A stretch of DNA of 64,000 nt from Atriophallophorus winterbourni (taxonomy: Eukaryota; Platyhelminthes; Trematoda; Plagiorchiida; Microphallidae): assembly GCA_013407085.1 (NCBI GenBank), contig JACCGJ010001620.1:62001-126000 (forward strand), read 5' to 3'. The notes beneath the pieces were generated by a model, which saw nothing but the letters and a program-made list of their open reading frames with translations, had not been told where the DNA came from and did no database searches. The translations under genes were made by a program, and so were the position numbers. Positions 35,901 to 44,790 of this stretch are shown in pieces. Position 1 is the first letter of the stretch, and every line of letters begins with the position of its first letter.

Positions 35901-37400
35901 CGGATTGTCAATGCTCGATCGAGCGTGAAACCAGGGGTGTTTCCTGTTCTTACTGACGATGGATTAACAGTCTCTGCAAAGGAAACAGCTGATGCTCTCG
36001 CTCAATTTTATGCTAAACTATTCAGTCCGTTAGCGATTCAATCGACTGAAGAATTACCGCCATCAACAGTGACACAACAGCTGACTGAGATTGAGATAAA
36101 TCCAGTGATTATCCAACGACATTTGTGTCGAATGAACCCTAGGAAATCCCCGGGAGCGGATGGAATCACTCCGACTATACTGAAATCCTGCGAACAGCAG
36201 CTGTGTGAACCTTTGTGTGAATTGTTTAAAAGTTCTCTAATTGAAGGAGTTGTGCCAACAGAGTGGAAGACAGGGGTAATTTCACCTATCTACAAAGGCG
36301 GTAGACGTTCAGATCCGGCAAACTACCGTCCTGTCACCCTACTTCCTGTGATATCCAAAGTTCTAGAGCGTATAGTGACTGAAAATATAGTTCATCACTT
36401 GGAATCTCAAAATATGCTATCTGTAGCACGGCATGGTTTTCGTAAATCCCGCTCATGCTTGACAAATTTGTTGACGGTTTTAAATGACTGGACTCAAGCG
36501 GTTGACGAAGGAGCTAGCATCGACGCTTGTTATCTGGATATGTCTGAAGCTTTTGACCGAGTTGATCACTTTCGATTGATACAAAAGCTGAAGCAGATGG
36601 GTATCAGCGGACAGCTACTCTTATGTCTTGAAAGTTACCTCAGTGGGCGCAAGGCGATCGTTCGAATCAACGGGGTACAATCACAGTCTATTGATGCCTC
36701 TAGTGGCGTCCCGCAAGGTTCAGTCCTCGGGCCAGTACTTTTCTTGGCTTACATCAACGACCTACCAAGGTGATTCTTTTTGCTGATGACATTAAACTTT
36801 GGACGCGGATAAAAACAACTGCGGAATGTGTACAGCTGCAACGTGAAAATTTATTACCAAGAAGCTTAAACTTGTGGAAATTTGTAAGATGTTCGCACGG
36901 TAGCATCGAAGTTCAATAATAACGACGAATGGATCCCTTCGGGATAATTATCAAACACATTCATGTTTTTACAATTGCTTGATATGTGGTAACGTAAGAA
37001 TTCATTATTGGTCAGTTTAGAGCTAATTTCCAAAAATAAATATGGAATCTGGACCATATAGACAATTGTTTTATTAAAAGTCGTTAAGATAGGTAACTTA
37101 CCCGAGGAAATTGGGACTGATTATAGCCAAGGCGTCGTGTATTAGGGTCTCGCTGTCCGTTGTTCCAGCAGCCGCTCAACTGTATGTAACGGTAGCCCGC
37201 TTCGATAAATCCATTATCAGCTAAATCTTTTGCTGTGAGCAAGGCAAGTCTTTCGCCAATGCACGTGTCCGGGTTTTTAGCGCAATCCATCTCGCATTTA
37301 TACCTTCCCCACGAATGCCAACCCATCGGGGGAGGAATATACTCTGCATCCAGAGTCCATGATCGTGTGATAAATAGGAAGATCGCCAAAATAAGCAAAC
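29683..37400 (-). CDS. GH27 alpha-galactosidase/NAGA-like protein, predicted catalytically inactive
   Basis: Three exons join in frame: 37400-37102, 31849-31220 and 29919-29683, about 387 aa, the usual length of this lysosomal or secreted family. The first visible exon begins with a hydrophobic LLILAIFLFI stretch ending near TLDA, a likely signal peptide, then MGWHSWGRYKCEMDCA, the family N-terminus (GWNSW). Splice junctions are GG|GTAAGT, CAG|GGT, CAG|GTTAGT and TAG|ATT, all phase 0. No ATG precedes the signal peptide in frame. A CAG acceptor at 37403-37401 suggests a further upstream exon with the start, which was not found. Active family members have DDCW, K.DGC and a DDSW-type acid/base region. 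Here these read SGCW, TIHTR and DAKSW, so both catalytic Asp are gone. Intron 1 hosts retroelements. The role is unknown: a lectin-like or secreted decoy function is speculation. Confidence 0.85.
30146..30164. repeat. (ATC)n microsatellite in GH27 intron 2, copy B
   Basis: Same tract as 6655-6673. Confidence 0.9.
30556..30572. repeat. (CA)n microsatellite in GH27 intron 2, copy B
   Basis: Same tract and apparently same length as 7065-7081. Confidence 0.9.
31220..31849 (-). CDS. GH27 copy B, middle exon (TIM-barrel core)
   Basis: 210 codons from GIKALSDKL to RRQEGVQ. It covers the barrel strands that normally hold the nucleophile and acid/base. Landmarks: ADAQMAIEFDLGMVTIHTR (nucleophile site, His/Thr instead of DGC), GTCLGWRVIDGDAKSW (acid/base site, Lys instead of Asp, Arg of WR kept), GPNHWNEAHTL (WNDPDML in active enzymes) and ELISINQD (conserved INQD). 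Donor CAG|GTTAGT. The 5' 260 bp differ strongly from copy A, whereas the rest is nearly identical. Confidence 0.92.
32280..32640 (-). mobile_element. PLE-type terminal repeat fragment in GH27 intron 1
   Basis: Related to 46390-46560 (same strand), to parts of 46558-47100 and to 50160-50410 (opposite strand): shared blocks include the rc of ctgacgaagcttctgtgtca, tagtcaggaca, ggctgtttagcgg and cctggtcattcccac. It carries one decayed hammerhead motif and is absent from the same place in copy A. Confidence 0.75.
32368..32411 (-). ncRNA. Hammerhead ribozyme-like motif, decayed
   Basis: Minus strand: CTGACGA (32404-32398), stem II CTTCTG/CAGAAG, then GGAACGTT where GAAACGTT is expected (A13 to G). 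Stem I has TTGGT facing ACCCAA with one mismatch. Same variant as 58077-58121. Core change predicts no cleavage. Confidence 0.75.
32640..33100. other. Unassigned stretch between inserted elements
   Basis: No coding motif seen. It is inside the roughly 4.6 kb block that copy A lacks, so it is probably part of the inserted elements (PLE terminal region or CR1 5' end). Confidence 0.4.
33395..33788 (+). CDS. CR1 ORF1 N-terminal part with PHD-like C4HC3 finger
   Basis: Frame follows a TAG at about 33390. Zinc ligands appear as C-x2-C (VCQIC), C-x2-C (KCFGC), H-x2-C (HTNC) and C-x2-C (CSAC), the order of a PHD finger. PHD fingers are known in ORF1 of some CR1 elements. A basic tail (KKYKKYTKKR) precedes the stop. 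No in-frame ATG lies upstream of the finger, so the original start is lost or was altered. Confidence 0.75.
33957..34313 (+). CDS. CR1 ORF1 central domain
   Basis: About 118 codons with LSVICTNITESEITLFHARQ and LLKITF...DMENVLLNSYLL. The same domain appears in the ORF1s at 3277-3684, 25353-25727 and 53291. An RRM-like nucleic-acid-binding role is plausible from family knowledge. The frame shifts into the next part at 34310. Confidence 0.65.
   Translation: MFDGSTDAYTSGEKRSSEQNRLTSYEANIPIKLGKNLSVICTNITESEITLFHARQKHDLENWSDICNRIGLDGIHPVSVTRLARHPKSPNQDKPRLLKITFANERDMENVLLNSYLL
34878..35555 (+). CDS. CR1 apurinic-like endonuclease domain, frameshifted
   Basis: Part 1 (34878-35132) has SPDIIAVTETWF (catalytic Glu) and GGGVALYF. 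After a frameshift near 35130, part 2 (35145-35555) has ILVMGDCKLPHLF (usually MGDFN, with Asn replaced) , PSVLDLILTS and GRSDHLVLGFEY (catalytic SDH). It makes the target nick in active elements. The frameshift predicts loss of function. Confidence 0.8.
35586..36773 (+). CDS. CR1 reverse transcriptase, 395-codon open frame
   Basis: The longest intact frame in the window. Blocks: KSPGADGITPTILKSC, EWKTGVISPIYKGGRRSDPAN, YRPVTLLPVISKVLERI, HGFRKSRSCLTNLLTV, YLDMSEAFDRVDH (motif A, catalytic Asp), SSGVPQGSVLGPVLFLAYIND (motif B). A frameshift at 36773 puts motif C (VILFADDIKLW, 36772-36805) in another frame. The thumb and C-terminal parts are absent because the element ends at 36878. Confidence 0.9.
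   Translation: MLDYHNTETHCTTLTISLQSSIYKNSRFVNERSVSDFRFKLRSRTKKWIGQRNSAWFQHRNTKTDASWQQFCGIRNKVNTLIKEDKQNYHRFLSLKMEGNPKLLYRIVNARSSVKPGVFPVLTDDGLTVSAKETADALAQFYAKLFSPLAIQSTEELPPSTVTQQLTEIEINPVIIQRHLCRMNPRKSPGADGITPTILKSCEQQLCEPLCELFKSSLIEGVVPTEWKTGVISPIYKGGRRSDPANYRPVTLLPVISKVLERIVTENIVHHLESQNMLSVARHGFRKSRSCLTNLLTVLNDWTQAVDEGASIDACYLDMSEAFDRVDHFRLIQKLKQMGISGQLLLCLESYLSGRKAIVRINGVQSQSIDASSGVPQGSVLGPVLFLAYINDLPR
37102..37400 (-). CDS. GH27 copy B, N-terminal exon (signal peptide and first barrel strands)
   Basis: Opens after a CAG acceptor (37403-37401). First residues are GLLILAIFLFITRSWTLDAE, a likely secretion signal, then PPPMGWHSWGRYKCE with the family GW.SW motif and Cys pairs, and YIQLSGCWNNGQRDPNT where active enzymes have DDCW. 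Donor GTAAGT at 37101. Reading frames that start here begin with TTG, not ATG, so a further 5' exon is likely. Confidence 0.88.
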
Positions 37401-37756
37401 CTGAATAGGAGATGATGTGAAAATATCGTTGTTCAATACATTACCACCTTGTGTTTAGTTTAAAAATATGGCACTAGATACTGTTGCACCGATCTGGTTA
37501 AGTAACATGTTCCGCTGTGACATGGTGCATTGTAGCCAGGGTATGGCTTTGATTATAGCATATAATTTGCTATGTACTTGTAAGTCTGTGTTATTTCCTT
37601 ACTGGTACATTACGATATGTTTATACGGAACTTGAACTTTCCCATTTTTAAAAATTGTATGTTAACAGCAGTGTCGATTAATTCCGTATTGTGCACACCT
37701 CCCTTCACTAATACATCGCAAACGGTATCTGGATGTCTGACTTCATGAGGTGAAGA

Positions 37757-39340
37757 TAGTTAGATTAGCTTTACTAACTCTTGAACAGTGGTAAATTAAT
37801 AATTATACGTATAATTAAATGCCATTGTTTAGTTGGTAAAAACAGTCGAAGGTAAAATGTTAAAATTACAACAGACTGACAGAATAAAAATAACTTCCTC
37901 ATTTTATACGGGAACGGTGCACCGCTAGCGTATATTCTTTGGCCCGCTAGTTCCTTTGCGTGACAAGTCCCTGTAAGTGCTTGTTTGGCGCAATGGATAT
38001 TTTGTAGAGGGATCAGGTCTACTCTAATCCTTTCGTTTTGCACGCCGAGAACTAGTTCACTTGAGTTGTGATTAATTCGCTGCATATATACTACATCTTT
38101 CTTAACCACAGAGTCCAAGAATACACAGAGTATTGCAGGATCGGCCTACGGTATGTATAAATGATCCGTGGGAATATCTTGAAAGACGAGTTCCCAACCA
38201 TAATTTTGAGGAAAAATGCTACTTTTGTCAATGCAGTGGTTGTTTGAAGTGTTTCAAACTGGAGCATATCCAGATATCAAAATCGTGTTCTGCATTTCAC
38301 TTTTCAAGGATATGTGAGTTATATCATGTATGTGAAATTGATTTGTTTCCCCGCATTCATGAGATGGAATTTGGTTAAGTTAAAAGGTAGTTTGTTCTTC
38401 AACGACCAAATGTCAAAAGCATCAAGATCTTTCTGCAATAACAAACAGTCTTCATGACTATGAATGAAATTCCTGATATTGATTTCTTTCACTTATAACG
38501 ACATGTTATAGCGAAAACGTTCAGATGTCTCATTGAGGTATACCAGAATAGGATGATAGCAACAACTGAACCTTGGAGACCTCCGATCAGGCTTGCGATA
38601 CCGTCAACACGCATTTGGATCATATGATTTATTAGGTAGTCAACAACTTCATAGTGATAACAATTCTTTCCAGCTTCTGTAGTAGTATGCCGTGGTTGGT
38701 ACATCAAATGCTTCGAAGTAATGGTGGTAACAGATATGAAGTATCTGCCTTTTATCTACCGGTTGGCCCAGCGTTATCATTATATTAGATAAACAAGATT
38801 GATTCCGTCTAAATCCGCGCTGTTTTTCAGAAAATAACTGATTGCTTTTATAATGTATTATTTGTTCATCAACATTATGACACGCAACAAGTTTGGAACT
38901 CACAAGTAACAGAGTTACGGGGCAATTTCTCATTTTGTAAATAGGAGTAATTATACCACGTTTCGTACCAGTAAGAATCACACCATTCATTAGTGTTAGA
39001 GGAAGCAAGTTTGTGAGTGATTTGTTTATATCAAGTGCGTATATTGCTTTCATGTGAGCGGAGTTATTTCGTCGCCACAACGAGACTTTCTCGTTCATGA
39101 TGGGATAATGCGCGCGATCTGACTTATTTTGATTTCATGTCCTGTTGGACTGAAGGCAGGTGAGTAAAACGTTGATAAGGCTGCGGTGGTTTTTGATGCA
39201 GTGGTTATTGGCTCAGTTAGTGTGTTCATGGGCGCAACTGATGGTTTCAACCATAGCATACGAATGAAAGTTAAACAAATCGTAAATTTAATGTATGCGT
39301 CTATGTGCTTCAAAGGAGGAGCAAACGTAATTCCAATTAT
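37757..39340 (-). mobile_element. CR1-like RT remnant
   Basis: Minus strand: RT N-terminal KTTAALSTFYSPAFSP (39190), GIITPIYK and PVTLLLVSSKLV (38960-38890), RGFRRNQSCLSNIMITL (38830-38770), a FEAFDVP motif-A remnant (38705) and a GGLQGSVVAIILFWYTS motif-B remnant (38590-38535). The C-terminal part 38118-37774 includes ERIRVDLIPL. Heavily mutated. Confidence 0.7.
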
Positions 39341-39414
39341 GGCATTGATGGAGGATATTTCAACCGGAAATATATGTTTCGGTAATTTGTTTTACAAATA
39401 TACAAAAATACGAA

Positions 39415-39850
39415 TCACTAAGGGATTTCAGTAAACTGGGCCAACGCTGTATAATTCAACAGGTAAGATCGTAACATTTGTTTGAAGATCATTTGCTTTG
39501 ATGAGGAAACAATTTTTGGCGTAAGCTGTTCCACAAAAAGAGTACACGTACTACGTAGCAGTTGTGGTGACAGTTTCATTGGGAATGTGGGATTTAAAGA
39601 GTCTTGTTGTGACTGTGGATCGGGAAATCGCAACAAATAGTGAAGAGATGTCTCAGTGTGTGGGACCCCGTATGGATTATTCGGTATGTCAGGATTAGAT
39701 CATCTGGGATGCATCTGCGCTCGAAGGTGCACAATCCAAGTCTAGTTAGTCACTGCTCAAAGGGTAGAATATGCAATCCAGTAACCATTTTCGTTGCCTT
39801 ATGGTAAATCCTTTTCCATCCATTCTGTCTGAAAATTCATCTGAGTAAGC
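39415..39850 (-). mobile_element. CR1-like RT C-terminal fragment
   Basis: Minus-strand pieces: IYHKATKMVTGL (39805-39770), LGLCTFERR and DDLILTYRI (39740-39690), and FLWNSLRQKL (39545-39515), which are the usual CR1 tail blocks. Adjacent to an RTE remnant in the opposite orientation. Confidence 0.65.
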
Positions 39851-41090
39851 CGAGTTTGCTGCATGCACGCTTATTGTGGGCCTCGAACTGCAGACTGTTT
39901 TTTTACAAATTTATGCACACCCAGATACCAAGATCTGTCTGCCACTCCGTCGACCGAGATCCGCTGTGCAGTGTGATGCTGGCGGATGGTATGCCGGAGA
40001 AACTTGTACGCATGATGCAAGCCTACTCTTCATTCACGCACAGCCGCGTACGCGCATATGGAATGGTGTCCTCGACGTTCCCCATTAGGACTGGTGTATT
40101 GAAAGGGTGCTCTTTGTCCCCTGTGCTATTCAACTTCGCGATCAATTGGACAATGAGGCAGGTGCTTTCAGATTACGCCCGTGTGATGCTGAGTCCGAGC
40201 GTATCGATTGCCGATTTGGAGTATGCCGTCGACATTGTAATCTTGGGGGATGATCCTGGAACGCTTCAGACGACCCTGGAACGCCTCAGCTCATTTGCGT
40301 CTATGCTGGGGCTACGAATCAAAACGCGCAAAACGAAGTATTTTACCACCGCCGCTGCACCTCATCCGCCTTTCAAGATTGATGGCTAGAACTGGGAGAT
40401 GGTGAACACTTTTTGTTACCTTGGTTCGTCCGTACTACCGTCAGGCCAAGCCAGGGATGAGATACCGACCCGTGTACAAGCTGCGCGCACGGCGTTTTCG
40501 CGACTAAGTTGGGTTCTATTTAGCCGTAGATAAATCAGCCGACGTACAAAGCTGAGCGTATACAGAGCGGTGATTCGCCTAGTTCTAACTTATGGATGCG
40601 AGACGTGGCCTGTGCGTGTAGAGAATATGCGGAAACTAGAGGTTTCCGACCACTGGTTTCTCCGTCGCATCCTCAATGTTCGATGGAATGAGCGCGTAAC
40701 GAACGACGAGGTTCGCCACCGTTGTTTTTACATCCCTCGCCAGAGCTCGATATTGCGAAAACACAGACTGTGATAGTTTGGCCACATCCTGAGACGCTCG
40801 GACGCTGAACTAACCAGGGTGACACTATCGCTGACACGCTGCGCAGAATGGCGTTGTCGTAGCGGAGGACAAGTGAAGACTTGGCTTGCCACCGTGAGAT
40901 CGGATGTGGAGCTGCTTAGTCTACGATCGATTTACGGATGCCGCACGTAAGACCGGACCTGGATTAAAATCTGCGCGGATCTCGATTCTAACCACCGAGA
41001 GTGGGTGGCTACAATCCGTGACTTCAACGATGCCTACGTATCCTCCAGGAGGAGATAGTCGCACAAAAGTAAAAGTAAAAGTAAAGTAAG
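39850..41090 (+). mobile_element. RTE-like RT C-terminal half with short-repeat tail
   Basis: Open frame 39856-40389 has LADGMPEKLVRMM, RTGVLKGCSLSPVLFNFAINW (motif B region) and LEYAVDIVILG, where YADD is expected: the second catalytic Asp region is damaged. After a TAG at 40387 come YLGSSV-like sequence (40420), LTYGCETWPVR...NMRKLEVSDHWFLRRIL (40585-40675) and a C-terminal region to about 41050. It ends in (AAAAGT)n at 41065-41088, a tail typical of RTE elements. Higher GC than the surroundings. Confidence 0.82.
41065..41088 (+). repeat. (AAAAGT)n tail of the RTE element
   Basis: Three to four imperfect AAAAGT units directly after the degenerate RTE C-terminus. Confidence 0.8.
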
Positions 41091-41199
41091 CATGTGACTG
41101 TCAAGTATGTATGAAAAAGGAAAAAAGTTTCACAAATTGCAACATTTGGCATTTGTGAAAGTTGAAGGCCAGCTTTCATTGTATTGAACACTGGTGCAG

Positions 41200-42130
41200 C
41201 TTATTAATTCTGCTTGTAAAACTAGGCAATCCTCAATCCTCATCGTCAGCGAAAAGAACACATGATTATATCGCACCAGTTTCGGCAGATCATTTTAATT
41301 ATAAAGAACAGTATTTGACCTAGTACTGATCCTTGTGGGAGACCGCTCGTGGCTTCAATAGTTCGGAAAATGTCGCCATCTATTCTGGCTTTCACTTTGC
41401 CTTCAAACAGATCACTTGCGAACCATATTAGTAGATTTCCAGTGACGCCAACATCCTGCAGCTACCAATGTAGTGTAAAGTGATCAACTCGATCGAAAAT
41501 TTAGATATATCTAAGAAACAGGCATGCATGGCGTTCAGTCGTTTAAAGTCGTGAGCAAGTTCAACAAGCATGAGTGTTTTTTTCTGAATCCATGTTGTGC
41601 CTGAGAAAGAATTTCATGGATTTCGGGGTGCTTGATAAGAGTTTCACACGCCAAACGTTCCGATACTTGAAAAACCAGTGAAAGGAGTGTCACTGGGCTG
41701 TAATTGGCCGGATCCGAATTACTGCTACCTTTGTACTTTGGTGTAATAACTACAGTTTTCCTGGTAGCTGGTATGATTCCATTATTTAGTGTGTGGTTAA
41801 ATAATTCAGTTAGTGTGCCACAAAGCTCCAGCTTACATGACTTCAGAATAGCCGGTGTTATTCTGTCTTTTCCCTTGGATATTTTAACGTCTAGCCTGCA
41901 TAAATGCATTCGCACTACCGTAGGATTCAAATATACATCACTTAAGCCTTCCTCCTCTATTAAAGCTGGCCATGTTGTTTACAGTGACACATCCTGTGGA
42001 CAAAAGACTTAAGCATAAAATGTTGTTTCTTTGTATCGCTGACTTTATTTGTCAATCTGTCCGCTGACTGAGCAGGAAAACTCCTTGTTTAACCACAGTC
42101 GTGCTGTTTACGATCGTGTACATTGTCTTA
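41200..42130 (-). mobile_element. CR1-like RT remnant
   Basis: Minus strand: RT N-terminal frame 41930-41535 with KGKDRITPAILKSC, LTELFNHTLNNGIIPATRKT, YKGSSNSDPANYSPVTLL and HGFRKKHSCLLNLLTTL. Motif A (41500) and motif B region ASGLPQGSVLG (about 41360) follow. Close relative of 9140-10420. Confidence 0.8.
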
Positions 42131-42410
42131 GATGTCATTCCATCTGACCTATCAGTAGCCAATGGTGATATTGCTTGTATACACGAATTAAGGACGTCAA
42201 TATGTTTCGAACATTTCGAATATGCTCCCACAATAAGTCTATTCGAGTGATCCTATGTGTAGCACATGCCGAGTTTCGCAGTCAATTCAATTTAGGTGTG
42301 GCTGCGGAGTTTGAAACACAAATGTTCTAGATTTTCTTTTTTTGATCATTGGCTGCGATTTTGTTCCGCAAACACAGCACATTTGTGTATAAACAGTTAA
42401 CACTGGTTCG
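42130..42410. other. Unassigned stretch
   Basis: The last 60 bp resemble 10325-10380. No coding motif otherwise. Confidence 0.35.
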
Positions 42411-42411
42411 A

Positions 42412-43120
42412 CAGAGTTGATCACAATTTACTGTTGAACAGGCTAAGGAAACACGGTGTTGTTGGAAGACTATACGAATTGCTAAGAGATTACCTCAGCA
42501 ACAGACACATCCGAGTTCGTGTGGACGTCCTATTATCGCCTAGTTCTAACTTATGGATGCTAGGCGATGTCACTAGCGGAGTTCTACAAGGCTCAGTGCT
42601 TGTACCAATACTGTGTCTAGTCCATATCAACGATATACCAATACCAAATGATAGTAAGATGGTTTTGTTTGCTGACGATATAAAAGTATGGAGGCAAATC
42701 AGAAATGCTGACGATTGTATCTTGCTGCAAAACGATTTAAGTGCTTTGTTCAACTGGTCATCTGAAAATAAACTGTCATCGAATATGCAAAAGTCGAAGA
42801 TGATTCAGATTGGTCGTGACCTTGGCTTTTCCTATCCATACAAGCTCGGCGACATCAACCTGGAGTACACTGAAAAAGAAAAGGACCTAGGTGTCTTGAT
42901 TTGCGGTAGTTTGAAAAATGGTCTACAATGCGGAACCGTTTACAAAAGCGCGTCTCGGCTGCTGTGCATGTTACGGCAGATATTTGGAAGTTTTTCCCCG
43001 GGGTTTTTTCCTCTCATTATGAATACATATATACACCCGGTTGAAGATTATGCCGCACAAGCCACCATGGCTTCAAAAAGACATCTTACTTCTAGATCGT
43101 GTATACCGGCCAGCTGTATC
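42412..43120 (+). mobile_element. CR1-like RT C-terminal half
   Basis: Frame 42434-43147 (starting after HQRV-type motif A sequence): LRDYLSNRHIRVRVD, SGVLQGSVLVPILCLVHIND (motif B), MVLFADDIKVW (motif C intact, 42660-42690), EKEKDLGVLICGSLKNG and a NTYIHP block. A 25-bp foreign patch at 42536-42560 adds about nine residues between RVDVLL and DVTSG. Same family as 55825-56094, which lacks the patch. The frame runs on into gypsy sequence at about 43120. Confidence 0.85.
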
Positions 43121-43124
43121 TTGG

Positions 43125-43800
43125 AGAGATTTCTTAGACTTTCTTAATTGTTGACCTGATTGTTGTGCTTGTCATGAGAAACACCTCCGGCCATTTGCTT
43201 TATCAGTCTACCATTAGGAAATGGGATGTTCCAACGAATGGTTCAGAAATATCGAGATGGTTTCCTTACAGGGCTAAATTTGTGGTCGGTCATGAATGTA
43301 GTTCGCATTTCGTCGGCGATTTTCAGTTCGTTTGAAATCTGTAACATGAACAAGTAATAGTCTCAAAATGCGAGTCCATAAACGACCAATAGACGAAAGA
43401 TCAGGTCAGGGACTTCATTCGGTTCTTTCAAAGTGCTTCGAAACCCCAGTTTGTAATGTTTAGGGGATAGCTACGCGATTTGCAAATAGTAGGCGTTCGT
43501 CCACAGTAGACAATTCATGACGACGCTTCCAAAATCTTTGGAGCTCAGCATCTTTGACGGTTTCGGTGTCACCTGGATCTGTGTCCTTAGCACACTCGGT
43601 GGAGTAAAGGGTCCTCTAGTGTTGCATGTTATCCGGTTTGCTCAGTGATGTATCTGCGACTACACATTTGTTTGAGCCACAGTTTATTCCTCCTTTTTGT
43701 TTACTTTCCTATCAAACGTGAAAGAGCATCGACTTGGCCAATTGTTCATTTTGAAATGTATTTAATATCGATAATGGTTGTAAAAACTGTTAAAACTTTA
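43125..43800 (-). mobile_element. Gypsy pol remnant, fourth copy
   Basis: Collinear with 21750-22340 (cttgtcatg.gaa.cacctc.ggcca, cagtagacaattcatgacgac). Covers the integrase N-terminal part and linker only. More diverged than copies A and B are from each other. Confidence 0.7.
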
Positions 43801-44790
43801 AGCCAATTAGTGAGTCGAGATTTTTTTCACTTGGTATGAGTCTGTGTCCAAGTTCCAAACAATCAACGATTCGGACAGTTTTATCGCTTTTAACAAAAGT
43901 TACACATCCTTGGGGAATGGTCTTAATTTGCCTGAATTCTAAACTAATTGTTTAGTTTCAAACAAGCTTCAATAATCATATGTGGTAAAATTATGGTTCC
44001 TTATAATGTATATCAGAAATGCGATAATTCAAGGCGACATTGCTTCTAATTTCTACTTGATGCACTCCAATATAATCTTACATTTTTATCCCGGTTTTTA
44101 GAGGCATTTCATATTTGAGACCATTAAATCAACATTACATGAATGCAAAGCGAGAAAATTTGGACCTACCGACGGGCATCGCAATTCAGATGTACTGTGT
44201 CATGGACGCCATTACAATTTCAATAGTTTTCATGTCAATAAATGTGATTGGTTGATACGAGTCCGGGTTATGATTTGTACCAATCGTATTATTGTGCTGT
44301 GCTTACTAAAATCAACCAACACCATTGGTTACACATTAGTAACACCTTAGGGGAATATTCTGCATTAAATATAACATTGAGTGTACTCAGAACTCAGAAA
44401 GTCATATGGTAGGAAAAGCAGTAATACTAACAATAACCATAGGATGACAGATACATGAGTAATATTACAAAATCTCTTAAGAATCAATAGCGACAGTCAC
44501 ATAAGGCATGGTTCGTCATATACTCATCGAGTTTGGTAACGAAATCCGCAACAGATTCCGAGCGTGTGAACACTTCAGGGAAAATATTTCAAGTTAAACA
44601 AATTCTCACCGATAAAAACTAACGACGAATATACAATCGTGAATGCGGAATGTTTAAATCCTTTGAATGATTCCGTGTTCGAGTAAGGCCTAAGAAAGTG
44701 TTTAAGGGGATGGTTTTAGTATGAAAGATTTCGAATAACAACAGGAGGTTTCTCCGTATCAGTCGTTGGTTAAAATCGTATAGATTTAAT
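43800..44790. other. Unassigned AT-rich stretch
   Basis: About 1 kb without recognisable coding sequence or repeats shared with the window, apart from a short stretch near 44480-44530 that resembles the edge of the CR1 copies at 1490 and 23530. Confidence 0.45.

Larger units (their letters stand above)
33100..36878 (+). mobile_element. Nearly full-length CR1-like element, 3' truncated, in GH27 intron 1
   Basis: Order: 5' UTR (33100-33390), ORF1 with a PHD-type zinc finger (33395-33790) and an RRM-like block (33957-34310), a linker to about 34820, apurinic-type endonuclease (34878-35555), then RT (35586-36878). Few frameshifts (near 33790, 34310, 35130, 35555, 36773), so it is one of the youngest CR1 copies here. 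The sequence stops after the FADD box at the junction with GH27 intron sequence (gaaatttgtaag at the join), so the RT C-terminus and 3' UTR are missing. It runs antisense to the gene. Confidence 0.88.
21851..37757. repeat. Segmental duplication, copy B
   Basis: Partner of 1-9137. It is longer because it holds a non-autonomous LTR element with flanking duplicated CR1 sequence (27200-28640), a 175-bp RTE segment at 23213, about 4.6 kb of inserted elements between 32260 and 36878, and the roughly 500 bp deleted from copy A around GH27 exon 1. Confidence 0.9.

Noticed and set aside
33447..37398. Apparent start methionines of the CR1 ORF1, GH27 exon 1 and GH27 exon 2 frames
   Set aside because: The bases at these points are GTG or TTG, not ATG. 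They are frame openings after a stop or splice acceptor, not translation starts.
38133..38378. Plus-strand cysteine-containing frame (CYFCQCSGCLKC)
   Set aside because: Antisense to a CR1 RT remnant. The cysteine spacing matches no zinc finger and no support for expression exists.
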